Source of the DNA: Methylotenera versatilis 301
GTDB taxonomy: Bacteria > Pseudomonadota > Gammaproteobacteria > Burkholderiales > Methylophilaceae
DNA: 64,000 nt
NCBI RefSeq assembly: GCF_000093025.1
Contig: NC_014207.1
Span: forward strand, 2,170,001 to 2,234,000
Direction: 5' to 3'
Positions within the stretch are counted from its first letter, which is position 1. The number at the start of each line of letters is the position of its first letter. Under the pieces are notes generated by a model. It was given only the letters and a program-made list of their open reading frames with translations. It was not told the origin of the DNA and made no database searches. This document shows, piece after piece, positions 1 to 8,299 of the stretch. A program made the translations under genes and the position numbers.

Positions 1-581
1 AGCGCTTTTAGTGGCTTAGTCACATCACCTACTGGTGGCGGCACTTTTTTAATGACGGCTTCCAAGACATCGCGAACGCCCAAGCCTGTTTTGGCTGAAC
101 AACGCACCGCATCACTTGCATCGATACCAATCACATCTTCAATTTCTTGCATCACACGCTCAGGGTCAGCGGATGGTAAGTCGATTTTATTCAACACGGC
201 AGTCACTTCAACGCCTAAATCAAGCGCGGTATAGCAGTTAGCAACGCTTTGCGCCTCTACACCTTGGCTGGCATCCACTACCAATAGCGCGCCTTCACAA
301 GCTGAAAGGGAGCGCGAAACTTCATAACTAAAGTCCACATGGCCTGGTGTATCAATGAGGTTAAGGTTGTAAATCTGTCCATCGTCAGCTTTGTATTGTA
401 GTGCGGCTGTTTGAGCTTTAATCGTAATGCCGCGTTCACGCTCAATATCCATAGAGTCAAGTACTTGCGCTTCCATTTCGCGGTCAGCTAGTCCGCCGCA
501 AAGGTGAATAATACGGTCAGCTAAAGTAGATTTACCATGGTCAATGTGGGCAATAATGGAGAAGTTACGAATATTTTTCAT
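1..581 (-). CDS. lepA: Elongation factor 4 (LepA), C-terminus cut off by window edge
   Basis: Translational GTPase that back-translocates or remobilises stalled ribosomes. Only the first 193 codons are visible, reading leftward from an ATG at 581. The start is typical of LepA ([20 protein letters not shown]), with the G1 P-loop AHIDHGKST, the switch I region RERGITIK, G3 DTPGHVDF and G4 NKIDLP in order, so the GTP-binding domain is nearly complete and intact. Domains II-V lie outside the window. In many gamma- and betaproteobacteria lepA follows the rpoE-mucD operon. Here three genes (a MORN protein and a divergent hydrolase/clsB pair) separate it from mucD, so it probably has its own promoter after the hairpin at 635-653. 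Identification is firm. Confidence 0.97.
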   Translation of the reverse strand, partial: MKNIRNFSIIAHIDHGKSTLADRIIHLCGGLADREMEAQVLDSMDIERERGITIKAQTAALQYKADDGQIYNLNLIDTPGHVDFSYEVSRSLSACEGALLVVDASQGVEAQSVANCYTALDLGVEVTAVLNKIDLPSADPERVMQEIEDVIGIDASDAVRCSAKTGLGVRDVLEAVIKKVPPPVGDVTKPLKA

Positions 582-634
582 TTAGTCTTTTTAAGCTTTT
601 TAATACTTTAGATTACTGCTTTATAAATAAAGAT

Positions 635-653
635 AAGGCGCCAGAAGCGCCTT
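635..653 (-). terminator. Candidate terminator of the MORN gene
   Basis: A perfect 7-bp inverted repeat (AAGGCGC / GCGCCTT, loop CAGAA) lies between the MORN gene stop and the lepA start. In the leftward direction it is followed by a T-rich stretch broken by A residues, so it is a moderate intrinsic terminator. It would separate lepA transcription from the MORN gene. Confidence 0.5.
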
Positions 654-737
654 TTCACAATAGCCGTGATTTTACAACAAATGCTTGATTAGTTTGTAAT
701 TAATTGTGGAGTTACCTTCAAAATTGGCAATATGGAC

Positions 738-1415
738 TTAATTTTTAACTTTTGCATTTATTCGACCGTTGACCTGCATGACTTGTGTTAATTGTTTTAT
801 GCAAGCAACCTCACTCGGACAAGAAGCAATTAAGTCATCGTCGGCAAAAACACCTTCGACAATATAGTAATTACCAATCCATTTACCAGAATCTGCAAAT
901 TCTTTGATATATGGATTATTGAGTACTAAACTTAATTTGCCAAAACCAAATTTTTTATCTTGCTGAAACTCACCCACGTAGTAACTGCCATCTACCCAGT
1001 AAATAGTGCCTTTTCCATCCATCATATTGTTTTGATAGTCGCCTTCGTAACGGGTGCCATCAGCCCATAGATAAGCCCCTCTACCACTACGCAGATTATT
1101 CTGAAATTCACCTATATAGCGACTGCCATCATCCATGGCATATGTGCCATGGCCTTGCATTTTACCAAGGACATAATCACCATCGTAACGCCCTTCTGGA
1201 CGCTTGTTATAAAACCATTGCAGACTGCCCGTGCCGTCAGCTTTACCGTTTTTGCATTGCCCAGCCCAACTGATGGTATACCCCACTAGCGATTTTGAAT
1301 TCCAAATTTTGCAGCCTGTTTCTTTATCGCTTATTTCGTTATCTGCATAACTCAAAAAACTCGCCGACATTAACATCAAGGTTGAAAGAAAAATTAAATG
1401 ATTCATTTTCATCAT
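738..1415 (-). CDS. Exported MORN-repeat protein
   Basis: A 225-residue protein with an N-terminal signal peptide (hydrophobic LIFLSTLMLMSASFLSYA, likely cleavage after residue 24), so it is probably periplasmic or outer-membrane attached. Residues about 50-155 hold about five MORN repeats of the form YxGEFxxxxxxGxGxxxW (YDGDYVLGKMQGHGTY, YIGEFQNNLRSGRGAY, YEGDYQNNMMDGKGTI, YVGEFQQDKKFGFGKL). The last 60 residues carry no recognised domain but contain two cysteines (SCPSEVACI). MORN repeats form beta-hairpin ladders that bind lipids or proteins; the bacterial role here is unknown. The second ATG (1412) is better spaced from the GAGG ribosome site than the first. Its position beside a sigma-E operon and a cardiolipin synthase fits an envelope role, but that is inference. 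Confidence 0.8.
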   Translation of the reverse strand: MMKMNHLIFLSTLMLMSASFLSYADNEISDKETGCKIWNSKSLVGYTISWAGQCKNGKADGTGSLQWFYNKRPEGRYDGDYVLGKMQGHGTYAMDDGSRYIGEFQNNLRSGRGAYLWADGTRYEGDYQNNMMDGKGTIYWVDGSYYVGEFQQDKKFGFGKLSLVLNNPYIKEFADSGKWIGNYYIVEGVFADDDLIASCPSEVACIKQLTQVMQVNGRINAKVKN

Positions 1416-1568
1416 TCACCTCATGTCGTAGGTTAAAAAATAGATCTATAAAAGTCATTTTATAACGTTTATATCGATAAACACAGTACATTCACTTTTA
1501 GTCAATGTTCGCTACCTAACCAATGCCCCCACACTTTTATAGTATGATTAACTCAATCAACTATATGA

Positions 1569-2336
1569 GTGGTAAAGTCAATTTTGCAAAATACGCTACG
1601 CATCGCTACCTTCAACATTCACAAGGGTTTTACTCACTTTAACGCCCGTTTTTCTTTGCATCTTCAGCGCGACATGTTACGAAAGCTACAGGCCGATGTG
1701 ATTTTCTTGCAGGAAGTACAAGATGTACATACCAAACACACAGAGCGCTTTGCGTCTATGTCTACTTCCGGCCAAATGGAGTTTCTAGCTGATGAAGTTT
1801 GGTCTGACTACTCTTATGGAAAAAATTCAGTTTACCCTGCTGGCCATCATGGTAATGCGGTGCTCTCAAAATTCCCGATTATAAAAACTAATAATCAGGA
1901 TATTTCTGCTCATGCAACGGAACAACGGGGCATGCTACATTGTGAAATCAATATCCCGACTTGGGATGAGCCCTTGCATGCAGTCTGCGTGCATCTAGGC
2001 TTATTTGCACAATGGCGACGCCAACAATTGGTATCGGTGTCCGAGTATATTGAACAGCACATTCCAGCCAACGCGCCTTTGATTATTGCGGGTGACTTTA
2101 ACGATTGGGGCATGCGTACTGGACGCATTTTTGCAGAACGCTTAAACATGCATGAGGTATTTGAACATCATGCGGGCAAACCTGCCAAGAGCTTTCCTGC
2201 TTGGTTACCAATGCTCAGACTAGACCGTATTTATGTCCGTGGTTTTAACGTAAAGCATGTAGAAGTGCATTCAGGCGCGCACTTTTTAAAAGTTTCAGAC
2301 CATGCAATTCTCACCGCAACACTCACTAAAATATGA
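1569..2336 (+). CDS. Endonuclease/exonuclease/phosphatase (EEP) family hydrolase, YbhP-like
   Basis: A 255-residue protein of the EEP superfamily (metal-dependent phosphodiesterases and phosphatases related to DNase I and Exo III). Ordered motifs: RIATFNIHKG near residue 12, metal-binding QEVQ near 49, NAVLSKFPI, GDFNDW near 175, and the closing SDHAIL near 243 that carries the catalytic Asp-His. No signal peptide is seen. It starts at GTG; no in-frame ATG lies near. Its stop overlaps the next start by 4 nt (ATGA), so the two genes are translationally coupled. The pairing with a ClsB-like phospholipase D protein matches E. coli ybhP-ybhO, which suggests work on phospholipids. The substrate is unknown. 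Confidence 0.85.
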   Translation: MVKSILQNTLRIATFNIHKGFTHFNARFSLHLQRDMLRKLQADVIFLQEVQDVHTKHTERFASMSTSGQMEFLADEVWSDYSYGKNSVYPAGHHGNAVLSKFPIIKTNNQDISAHATEQRGMLHCEINIPTWDEPLHAVCVHLGLFAQWRRQQLVSVSEYIEQHIPANAPLIIAGDFNDWGMRTGRIFAERLNMHEVFEHHAGKPAKSFPAWLPMLRLDRIYVRGFNVKHVEVHSGAHFLKVSDHAILTATLTKI

Positions 2337-3511
2337 CCTATTTTATTGATGGCAATCAAATTCAATTATTACGCAGTGGCACTGAGTATTTTCCTGCACT
2401 TTTGGCTGCCATAGAGAACTCGACTCGAGAAATATACTTACAAAGTTATATTTATAAGGACGACGTCACTGGTGTAAAGATTGGTGATGCGTTAAAGAAT
2501 GCGGCTAGACGTGGCGTATCGGTCAACATTTTATTGGATGGCTTCGGTAGCAAAGATTTATCTAAAAGCTATGTAGAAGAGCTTGAACAAACAGGTGTGC
2601 AAGTGATGTTTTACCGACCCAAAATATCACCGTGGTCACTTAAAAAGAGGCGCTTACGCCGCTTACACCAGAAGATTGCCGTGATTGATGGACACATTGG
2701 CTTCGTTGGCGGCATTAACATTATTGATGATTATGACGTACCTAATAATGCCCCAAACAATGTGCCGCCTCGCGTTGATTACGCTGTGCGAATTGAAGGA
2801 AAATTATTACCTGTCATCCTTGCTAACGTGCAAAAGCTTTGGCGGAGAATTGCTTGGATACATATGCGACGAGCTAATCTAGTCATAGCTAAAACCGTGA
2901 AGTTGATGAATTTGACAGACTCTCAACAACACAATATTAAAGCGGCACTGGTACTTCGCGATAATGTATTGCATAGAAGTGATATTGAAGATGCATACTT
3001 AGATGCCATTGGCCATGCTAAATCTGAAATTATTATCGCCAATGCATACTTTGTACCTGGCAGACGATTTCGCCTAGCATTATTAGCTGCTGTTAAACGT
3101 GGCGTTAAGGTCAAGTTATTATTACAGGGACGCATGGAATATTTCCTGATGTTCTCTACACATGCTTTTTATAGCGAGTTTTTAAGATCAGGTATTGAGA
3201 TTTACGAGTATCGCAAAAGCTTTATGCATAGCAAAGTGGCGGTTATTGATGACGCTTGGGCGACAGTCGGCTCTTCCAATATAGATCCATTTAGCTTGTT
3301 ACTGGCGAGAGAGGCGAATGTTGTGGTAAAAGATACAACATTTGCTAACGAACTTAGGGCTGACCTTCAAGCCAATATCGAAGATGGCGCACTTCGCATT
3401 GATCCACAACACTGGACGCGCGGGAATATATTCAAACGCTTTGCTTCTTGGATTGCCTACGGATTAGTGAGGGCATTTTTAGGCGTGATTGGACATTCGA
3501 ATGAAAAATAA
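2333..3511 (+). CDS. clsB: Cardiolipin synthase B-like phospholipase D family protein
   Basis: A 392-residue member of the phospholipase D superfamily with two HKD catalytic motifs: HQKIAVID at residues 112-119 followed by GGINI, and HSKVAVID near residue 300 followed by GSSNID. This duplicated arrangement without an N-terminal membrane hairpin is typical of ClsB (YbhO), which condenses phosphatidyl groups to form cardiolipin and phosphatidylglycerol at the inner membrane. It overlaps the EEP gene by 4 nt. Cardiolipin production next to the sigma-E operon fits envelope maintenance. The general family is certain; cardiolipin synthase rather than another phosphatidyltransferase is probable. Confidence 0.9.
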   Translation: MTYFIDGNQIQLLRSGTEYFPALLAAIENSTREIYLQSYIYKDDVTGVKIGDALKNAARRGVSVNILLDGFGSKDLSKSYVEELEQTGVQVMFYRPKISPWSLKKRRLRRLHQKIAVIDGHIGFVGGINIIDDYDVPNNAPNNVPPRVDYAVRIEGKLLPVILANVQKLWRRIAWIHMRRANLVIAKTVKLMNLTDSQQHNIKAALVLRDNVLHRSDIEDAYLDAIGHAKSEIIIANAYFVPGRRFRLALLAAVKRGVKVKLLLQGRMEYFLMFSTHAFYSEFLRSGIEIYEYRKSFMHSKVAVIDDAWATVGSSNIDPFSLLLAREANVVVKDTTFANELRADLQANIEDGALRIDPQHWTRGNIFKRFASWIAYGLVRAFLGVIGHSNEK

Positions 3512-3552
3512 CAAACCATAACAATTAACTTGACGCTGGATTCAATCAAAAT

Positions 3553-3579
3553 AAAAAAGCCGCTTAAAGCGGCTTTTTT
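3553..3579. terminator. Bidirectional intrinsic terminator between clsB and mucD
   Basis: A strong palindrome with core AAGCCGC / GCGGCTT, flanked by six A on the left and six T on the right. It serves both converging genes, clsB on the plus strand and mucD on the minus strand. Confidence 0.9.
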
Positions 3580-3605
3580 ATTAAACAACGCTAATAATTT
3601 CCAAA

Positions 3606-5018
3606 CTATTTGGTCACTTTAATCGGCACATACAGAGTGTTTTCACCTCTCAACACTAATACAGCAACCGTCTTACCAATAGCGATAGCATTAATCTGCT
3701 TATTGAATAAATCTACACTTTGCGACTCGCTATTATTTAAGCCTAACACCACATCGCCACGGCGAATACCCGCTTGAGCCGCAGCGCCAGCGCTGTCCAC
3801 CACTAGCAAGCCATTTTTGCCGTTTAGCTTTTTCTTTTGTTGTGGCGTTAACTCTTTTAGCGTGAGGCCAATTTTGTTAGCTTCAGCTTTTGGTGCCGGC
3901 TTGCTAGTCTGTGCAGCTTCTGCAGTCTCACTTGGCATTTCGCCTATGCCCATATTCAGTGTTTTAACAGCACCTTTACGTAACACTTCAACCGCAGCAA
4001 TCTTACCCGGCTTAGTCGCACCAACAGCACGTGGCAAATCAGCTGAAGTTATAATGGCTTTGCCATCAAACTTAGTAATGACATCACCTGCTTCTAAACC
4101 ACCTTTATCTGCAGGACCATTTTTCTCAACACTCGCGACCAATGCGCCATTGGTATTTTTCATGCCGAATGATTCAGCAAGCTCTTTAGTAATCTCTTGA
4201 ATAGCGATACCTAACCAGCCGCGGGTAATTTTGCCAGAAGCTTTCAACTGATTTGAAATATCAATCGCCACGTCAATCGGAATACTAAACGATAAGCCCA
4301 TAGAACCACCACTGCGGCTATAGATTTGTGAGTTAATACCTACAACTTCACCAGCCAAGTTAAATAGAGGACCACCTGAGTTGCCTGGGTTAATCGCGAC
4401 ATCAGTTTGAATAAAGGGTACAAAGTTTTCTTGAGGTAAGGCACGCCCTTTCGCGCTGACAATCCCAGCTGTCATGGTGTTTTCTAAACCAAATGGCGAA
4501 CCAATCGCAGCCACCCATTCACCCACTTTTAACTTAGCTGGATCACCAACCATTACTTTAGGTAGACCCGTCGCTTCGATTTTAACTAGCGCCACATCAG
4601 TACGCTTGTCTGTACCAATAATTTTGGCTTTAAATTCACGCTTATCAAACAGCTTAACAATCACCTCATCCGCCTCACTTACTACGTGGGCATTCGTGAG
4701 TATGTAACCATCGCTGCTAATGATAAAACCTGAACCTAACGACTGTGATTTGTAATCTTGCTGTGGAGCGCTTTGACCCGGCATGCCTGGAATACCAAAG
4801 CGTTTAAAGAACTCTTGCATCTGCTCATCACCCTCCATACCCGGAAAAGGCATGGCGCTTGGGTCAGCATGTACATTTTGAGTGACGCTAATATTTACAA
4901 CTTCAGCACCGTGCTTTTCAGCAAGCTCAGTAAAATCTGGCAGGTCTTTTGCGTAGGCACTTGTGTTTATCGCGGCAATTAAACCAAAACCAATGACAGT
5001 AATCCAATTTCTTAACAT
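3606..5018 (-). CDS. mucD: Periplasmic Do-like serine protease/chaperone (DegQ/MucD)
   Basis: A 470-residue HtrA-family protease that degrades misfolded envelope proteins. A signal peptide (about 23 residues, ending SAYA) precedes the trypsin-like domain with the triad His111 (TNAHVV), Asp141 (RTDVALVK) and Ser214 (GNSGGP). Two PDZ domains follow, near 270-360 and 390-465, separated by an Ala/Pro/Lys-rich linker. It is the last gene of rpoE-rseA-rseB-rseC-mucD, the order of Pseudomonas algU-mucABCD. A 101-nt AT-rich gap after rseC leaves room for an extra promoter, though I see no clear sigma-E -35 there. Length and motifs are normal. Confidence 0.95.
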   Translation of the reverse strand: MLRNWITVIGFGLIAAINTSAYAKDLPDFTELAEKHGAEVVNISVTQNVHADPSAMPFPGMEGDEQMQEFFKRFGIPGMPGQSAPQQDYKSQSLGSGFIISSDGYILTNAHVVSEADEVIVKLFDKREFKAKIIGTDKRTDVALVKIEATGLPKVMVGDPAKLKVGEWVAAIGSPFGLENTMTAGIVSAKGRALPQENFVPFIQTDVAINPGNSGGPLFNLAGEVVGINSQIYSRSGGSMGLSFSIPIDVAIDISNQLKASGKITRGWLGIAIQEITKELAESFGMKNTNGALVASVEKNGPADKGGLEAGDVITKFDGKAIITSADLPRAVGATKPGKIAAVEVLRKGAVKTLNMGIGEMPSETAEAAQTSKPAPKAEANKIGLTLKELTPQQKKKLNGKNGLLVVDSAGAAAQAGIRRGDVVLGLNNSESQSVDLFNKQINAIAIGKTVAVLVLRGENTLYVPIKVTK

Positions 5019-5119
5019 CTATTCACCTCGTTTAATATTTATAAACATGATGAAACTTAATAACATTAAATTTAAATTATTAAGCTTCCACCTAACTTAC
5101 AGCTACAATTGGGGCAGCT

Positions 5120-5605
5120 TTAAGTTTTATCAAGCGTTGAATGATTAAGCCCAGCCTCATCATCCGCTAAACGCAAAATAACCGCCTGATACTTTTTACT
5201 AAATGCCACACCAGATTTATCATGGCCAATCAGATGACCTTTAACCCACAAGAACCCAAGCACTAAACCCAACACCGCACCAAGGATCACATAAAATTGA
5301 TTTTTGAATAAGTAATCTGCCGCAAGCGTACCGATTAACAAACCTACCAGCGGCACTACATATAGAAAAAATGCAGAATTGAGCACAGCTTGCTCATCAA
5401 TTCCAACCACGACACTATCACCTACCTGAGCGTTGATTTGATTTTCAGCGGTAAAATCATGGCTATCATGCCCAAGCATCTTGCCCCAAGTGGCGTTACC
5501 ACAACCACGCTTCTGACCACAAAGCCCACATGCAGTACGCCTTTCTATTTCTAGTGTAGCGGTAGTACCTGCTGACTTTGTTACTATTGCGTATTCTTCT
5601 ATCAT
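5120..5605 (-). CDS. rseC: Sigma-E regulatory protein RseC/MucC
   Basis: A 161-residue inner-membrane protein of the RseC/MucC family. The N-terminal part has a cysteine cluster (Cys26, Cys29, Cys35 in CGLCGQKRGCG), seen across the family and thought to bind metal or an Fe-S centre. Two adjacent transmembrane helices follow at about residues 78-98 and 101-125. RseC acts mildly positively on sigma-E in E. coli and is also linked to SoxR reduction and thiamine metabolism in other bacteria. It sits between rseB and mucD, as expected. Confidence 0.92.
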   Translation of the reverse strand: MIEEYAIVTKSAGTTATLEIERRTACGLCGQKRGCGNATWGKMLGHDSHDFTAENQINAQVGDSVVVGIDEQAVLNSAFFLYVVPLVGLLIGTLAADYLFKNQFYVILGAVLGLVLGFLWVKGHLIGHDKSGVAFSKKYQAVILRLADDEAGLNHSTLDKT

Positions 5606-5677
5606 GGCAATATTTTATTACTTTTTAATGAATTTTAATGAGAATTTAAACTGTATAGGTAGTTGATGGGTAATGAT

Positions 5678-6658
5678 TTATTTAATAAACACGACCGAGT
5701 TTGCAATTGCTGCAACGGTAGCTTCCGGCACTTCGCCCAGCACGGTAATTTGCAGATAACCTGCAACACTGGAATAAAAACTAGTATTACCAACGACACT
5801 ATGACCGGCCCTAGGTTTAACACCATTAGTCACAGGCTCAATAAACAGCGACACAGACGCTAGGCCATCTGAGAACACAACATGTGTGATCGGTAAAGGC
5901 TTACCATGCACCATACGTAACATTTGATCCACTTTACGATACCCTGCCGGTAACTCCTTTAGCATCCAATGCGGGCTAGGATTGTAATCCGCTTGCGCTG
6001 GAGCCTCATCCTCCATCACATAGTTCTTCTTACTATCAATTTTTGGTTTAAACCAATCTAAATCAACAGAGTTAACTAAATTAAGCTGAGTGAACGAAAT
6101 ACTATCCATCATTTCATTTCGGTTATTAAACATCACCGATTTCAATATGAGGCCATATTCAGTATCTATCCAAAAGCGATAACTGTAACGTAAGTCATCT
6201 TTGGGTTCTAAAAACAATACTTGTGCTTCACGGCCTGCAACACGCTCAATGTCGCCAGTCCGCAAGGTATAACTTTGTTTCACAGCCGCTAGATTTGCAG
6301 GCAGAACTGCCGGAAACATATTCTGCCCCCTACGTTTTTCTATGACTATTTTTTCATTTTTAGGATTATAAATAATTAAGTCGCCACCTTGGCTAAGCAC
6401 CTCGCGAGGAGAACCATCGAGCAGGACATTGCGGGCGAATTCATTTTGCCCATCAAAAAAATGTTTAATTTGAACAGATTTAGATTGTTGACCAGACTGG
6501 CAAACGAAAATACCTTGATAACTTAAAGCATGGGCAGCTAAAGCCGCTTTTTGCAGTATCTGCCATTTTTCGTCATCGCTGGCTGCTAGCACGCTCTGAC
6601 TCGCACTAGATAACGCGCTGGCGAACAAGCAAGCTAAAACAAACCCTTTCATTCGCAT
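5678..6658 (-). CDS. rseB: Periplasmic sigma-E regulator RseB/MucB
   Basis: A 326-residue periplasmic protein with a signal peptide (about 25 residues, ending VLA). It belongs to the MucB/RseB family, a LolA-like beta domain followed by a smaller C-terminal domain. RseB binds the periplasmic part of the anti-sigma factor RseA and protects it from DegS cleavage until lipopolysaccharide intermediates displace it. The start codon overlaps the rseA stop by one base (TAATG), so the two are coupled. Length matches the family. Confidence 0.94.
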   Translation of the reverse strand: MRMKGFVLACLFASALSSASQSVLAASDDEKWQILQKAALAAHALSYQGIFVCQSGQQSKSVQIKHFFDGQNEFARNVLLDGSPREVLSQGGDLIIYNPKNEKIVIEKRRGQNMFPAVLPANLAAVKQSYTLRTGDIERVAGREAQVLFLEPKDDLRYSYRFWIDTEYGLILKSVMFNNRNEMMDSISFTQLNLVNSVDLDWFKPKIDSKKNYVMEDEAPAQADYNPSPHWMLKELPAGYRKVDQMLRMVHGKPLPITHVVFSDGLASVSLFIEPVTNGVKPRAGHSVVGNTSFYSSVAGYLQITVLGEVPEATVAAIANSVVFIK

Positions 6659-7233
6659 TATTCTGTATAACTCGCTGATTGAATATAGTATGAACTTGCA
6701 GAAGGCGCAGAAGCTTGATGTGCCATTAAATATTCAGCTGGTACACCCTGTTCACTAGCTGCAGGTAATGTAGTCACTTCTTGCGAAATTGCGGCTTGAG
6801 CAACCATAGCAGGTGCAGCTTGGTTGCCAACTTGAGTTTGCAATACCATCCAACCCACTACCATAACCGCTGCAAATGAAGCAGCAACCGACCATACGAC
6901 AGGCAAGTTAGTCGCAGGCAATTTACTTTTCACATCTAAAGCTTTCTTTTTGTTGCGGGCTTCATTCAACTCATTGGTTTCGTTAAATGCTTTAGGTTCA
7001 TTCATCCAAGCTGCATTAGGCGACAGCACGGTGGGTTCTAAATCAATTTTAGCCATCAAGTCTTGTTTAAAGTTAGGGCTCAACGCATTTGCACCGCGCA
7101 TCACATCTCCAATTAGGTGATACTGACTCCAAACCTCGCCACCGTGGCCGTGAGTCTGCATATTTGCCATCAAATGTTCTGCATCTTCCAAGGCAATTTC
7201 ATCATCTAATAGTGCGGATATTTGTTCAGTCAT
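6658..7233 (-). CDS. rseA: Anti-sigma-E factor RseA/MucA
   Basis: A 191-residue single-pass membrane protein. Residues 1-75 match the RseA N-terminal sigma-binding domain (MTEQISALLDDEI, then WSQYHLIGDVMRG). A transmembrane helix lies near residues 112-131 (VVWSVAASFAAVMVVGWMVL), leaving a short, Ala/Gln-rich periplasmic tail of about 60 residues for DegS/RseP-controlled cleavage and RseB binding. It lies directly after rpoE and overlaps rseB by one base. Confidence 0.93.
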   Translation of the reverse strand: MTEQISALLDDEIALEDAEHLMANMQTHGHGGEVWSQYHLIGDVMRGANALSPNFKQDLMAKIDLEPTVLSPNAAWMNEPKAFNETNELNEARNKKKALDVKSKLPATNLPVVWSVAASFAAVMVVGWMVLQTQVGNQAAPAMVAQAAISQEVTTLPAASEQGVPAEYLMAHQASAPSASSYYIQSASYTE

Positions 7234-7339
7234 TTTTTACTCCAAAATCTCATGCGTTAATCTCAACCCTTGTATCTTAAAAAGACAACTTTTACTGAAT
7301 GCTAACCCCAAGCTCTTTTTAGTAAACTCTAAAATCTCA

Positions 7340-8125
7340 CTACCATCTTTTATTATCAGGCGTATCTAAAAGTGGTTTTAATTTGAGTGAGATTGTATCG
7401 CGCGCCCTAAAAATACGTGATCTTACTGTGCCTATAGGACAGTTCATAATCGTTGCGATTTCTTCATAACTTAAGCCTTCGATCTCACGCAAGGTAATAG
7501 CAGTGCGCAACTCTTCAGGCAAGCTTGCTACGGTGTCATTCACTGTTTGCGCAATTTGCTTAGTCATCATGGATGACTCAGGCGTTTCCATCGTGCGCAA
7601 CTCATCACCATCTTCAAAGTTTTCAGCATCTTCAATTTCTACGCCTGTACTGACGGTTGGCCTGCGACCCATAGAAACTAAGTAGTTTTTTGCGGTATTA
7701 ATACCAATACGGTACAGCCAAGTATAAAAGGCGCTATCGCCACGAAAATTTGGTAATGCGCGATACGCTTTAATAAAGGTATCTTGCACGATATCTTCAA
7801 TTTCAGATTGATCGCGCACCATACGAGATAATAGACGTGCCAACTTACGCTGATACTTATCAACCAACATACCAAACGCGCGCTTATCTCCACGCTGTGC
7901 GCGTAGCACCAGCTCATGGTCAATTTCGCGATTTCCAGATGTTGGATTAACGGCCACTAGGCTTAGGTTTCCTTTAGGTTCAGTCTGCTTGTCTGTAAGC
8001 TCATTTGTGTTTTTCTCACTCACACTCTTTTCATATTGCGCAGTATAACCTTGCACAGTGGGTTGTACTAAACTTTGTACTAAGTTTAGTTGAGTAAATT
8101 CGACTATATTACCTATACGCATCAT
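7340..8125 (-). CDS. rpoE: RNA polymerase sigma-E factor (RpoE/AlgU), N-terminally extended
   Basis: ECF sigma factor for envelope stress. The conserved body starts at REIDHELVLRAQRGD and carries region 2 (EIEDIVQDTFIKAYRAL, FYTWLYRIGINTAKNYL) and the region 4 helix-turn-helix (GLSYEEIATIMNCPIGTVRSR). The reading frame is open about 65 codons upstream of this body. The ATG at 8125 has a strong ribosome site (AGAGGAAA, 4-5 nt spacing) and gives 261 residues, versus about 190-205 for most RpoE/AlgU. An internal GTG at 7957 with AAAGGA 12 nt upstream would give a standard 205-residue protein. Both starts may be used; I favour 8125 on ribosome-site strength. A candidate sigma-E promoter lies at 8217-8245. 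Confidence 0.9.
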   Translation of the reverse strand: MMRIGNIVEFTQLNLVQSLVQPTVQGYTAQYEKSVSEKNTNELTDKQTEPKGNLSLVAVNPTSGNREIDHELVLRAQRGDKRAFGMLVDKYQRKLARLLSRMVRDQSEIEDIVQDTFIKAYRALPNFRGDSAFYTWLYRIGINTAKNYLVSMGRRPTVSTGVEIEDAENFEDGDELRTMETPESSMMTKQIAQTVNDTVASLPEELRTAITLREIEGLSYEEIATIMNCPIGTVRSRIFRARDTISLKLKPLLDTPDNKRW

Positions 8126-8216
8126 TAAGTTTCCTCTCAGCAACGACACAAAACTACAATTCAATTGTTTACTACTGTTTTACTACGTTTATTTGAGCTT
8201 ATCTATTGCCTATTTT

Positions 8217-8245
8217 AAAGACAGCGATACACTCTCATTAGTTCC
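8217..8245 (-). promoter_or_regulatory. Candidate sigma-E-dependent promoter of rpoE
   Basis: Read on the minus strand, a GGAACTAA -35 element (GGAAC at 8245-8241) is followed by 16 nt and a TCTTT -10 (8221-8217). This closely follows the sigma-E pattern GGAACTT, 15-16 nt, TCTAA/TCTGA. It lies about 92 nt upstream of the rpoE ATG at 8125. Positive autoregulation of rpoE is well known in E. coli and Pseudomonas; this site would provide it here. Confidence 0.7.
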
Positions 8246-8299
8246 AGAGTTTGTTTCAAAACAGCATTTCATTTATTCAAAATTCATACTAAAAATACT

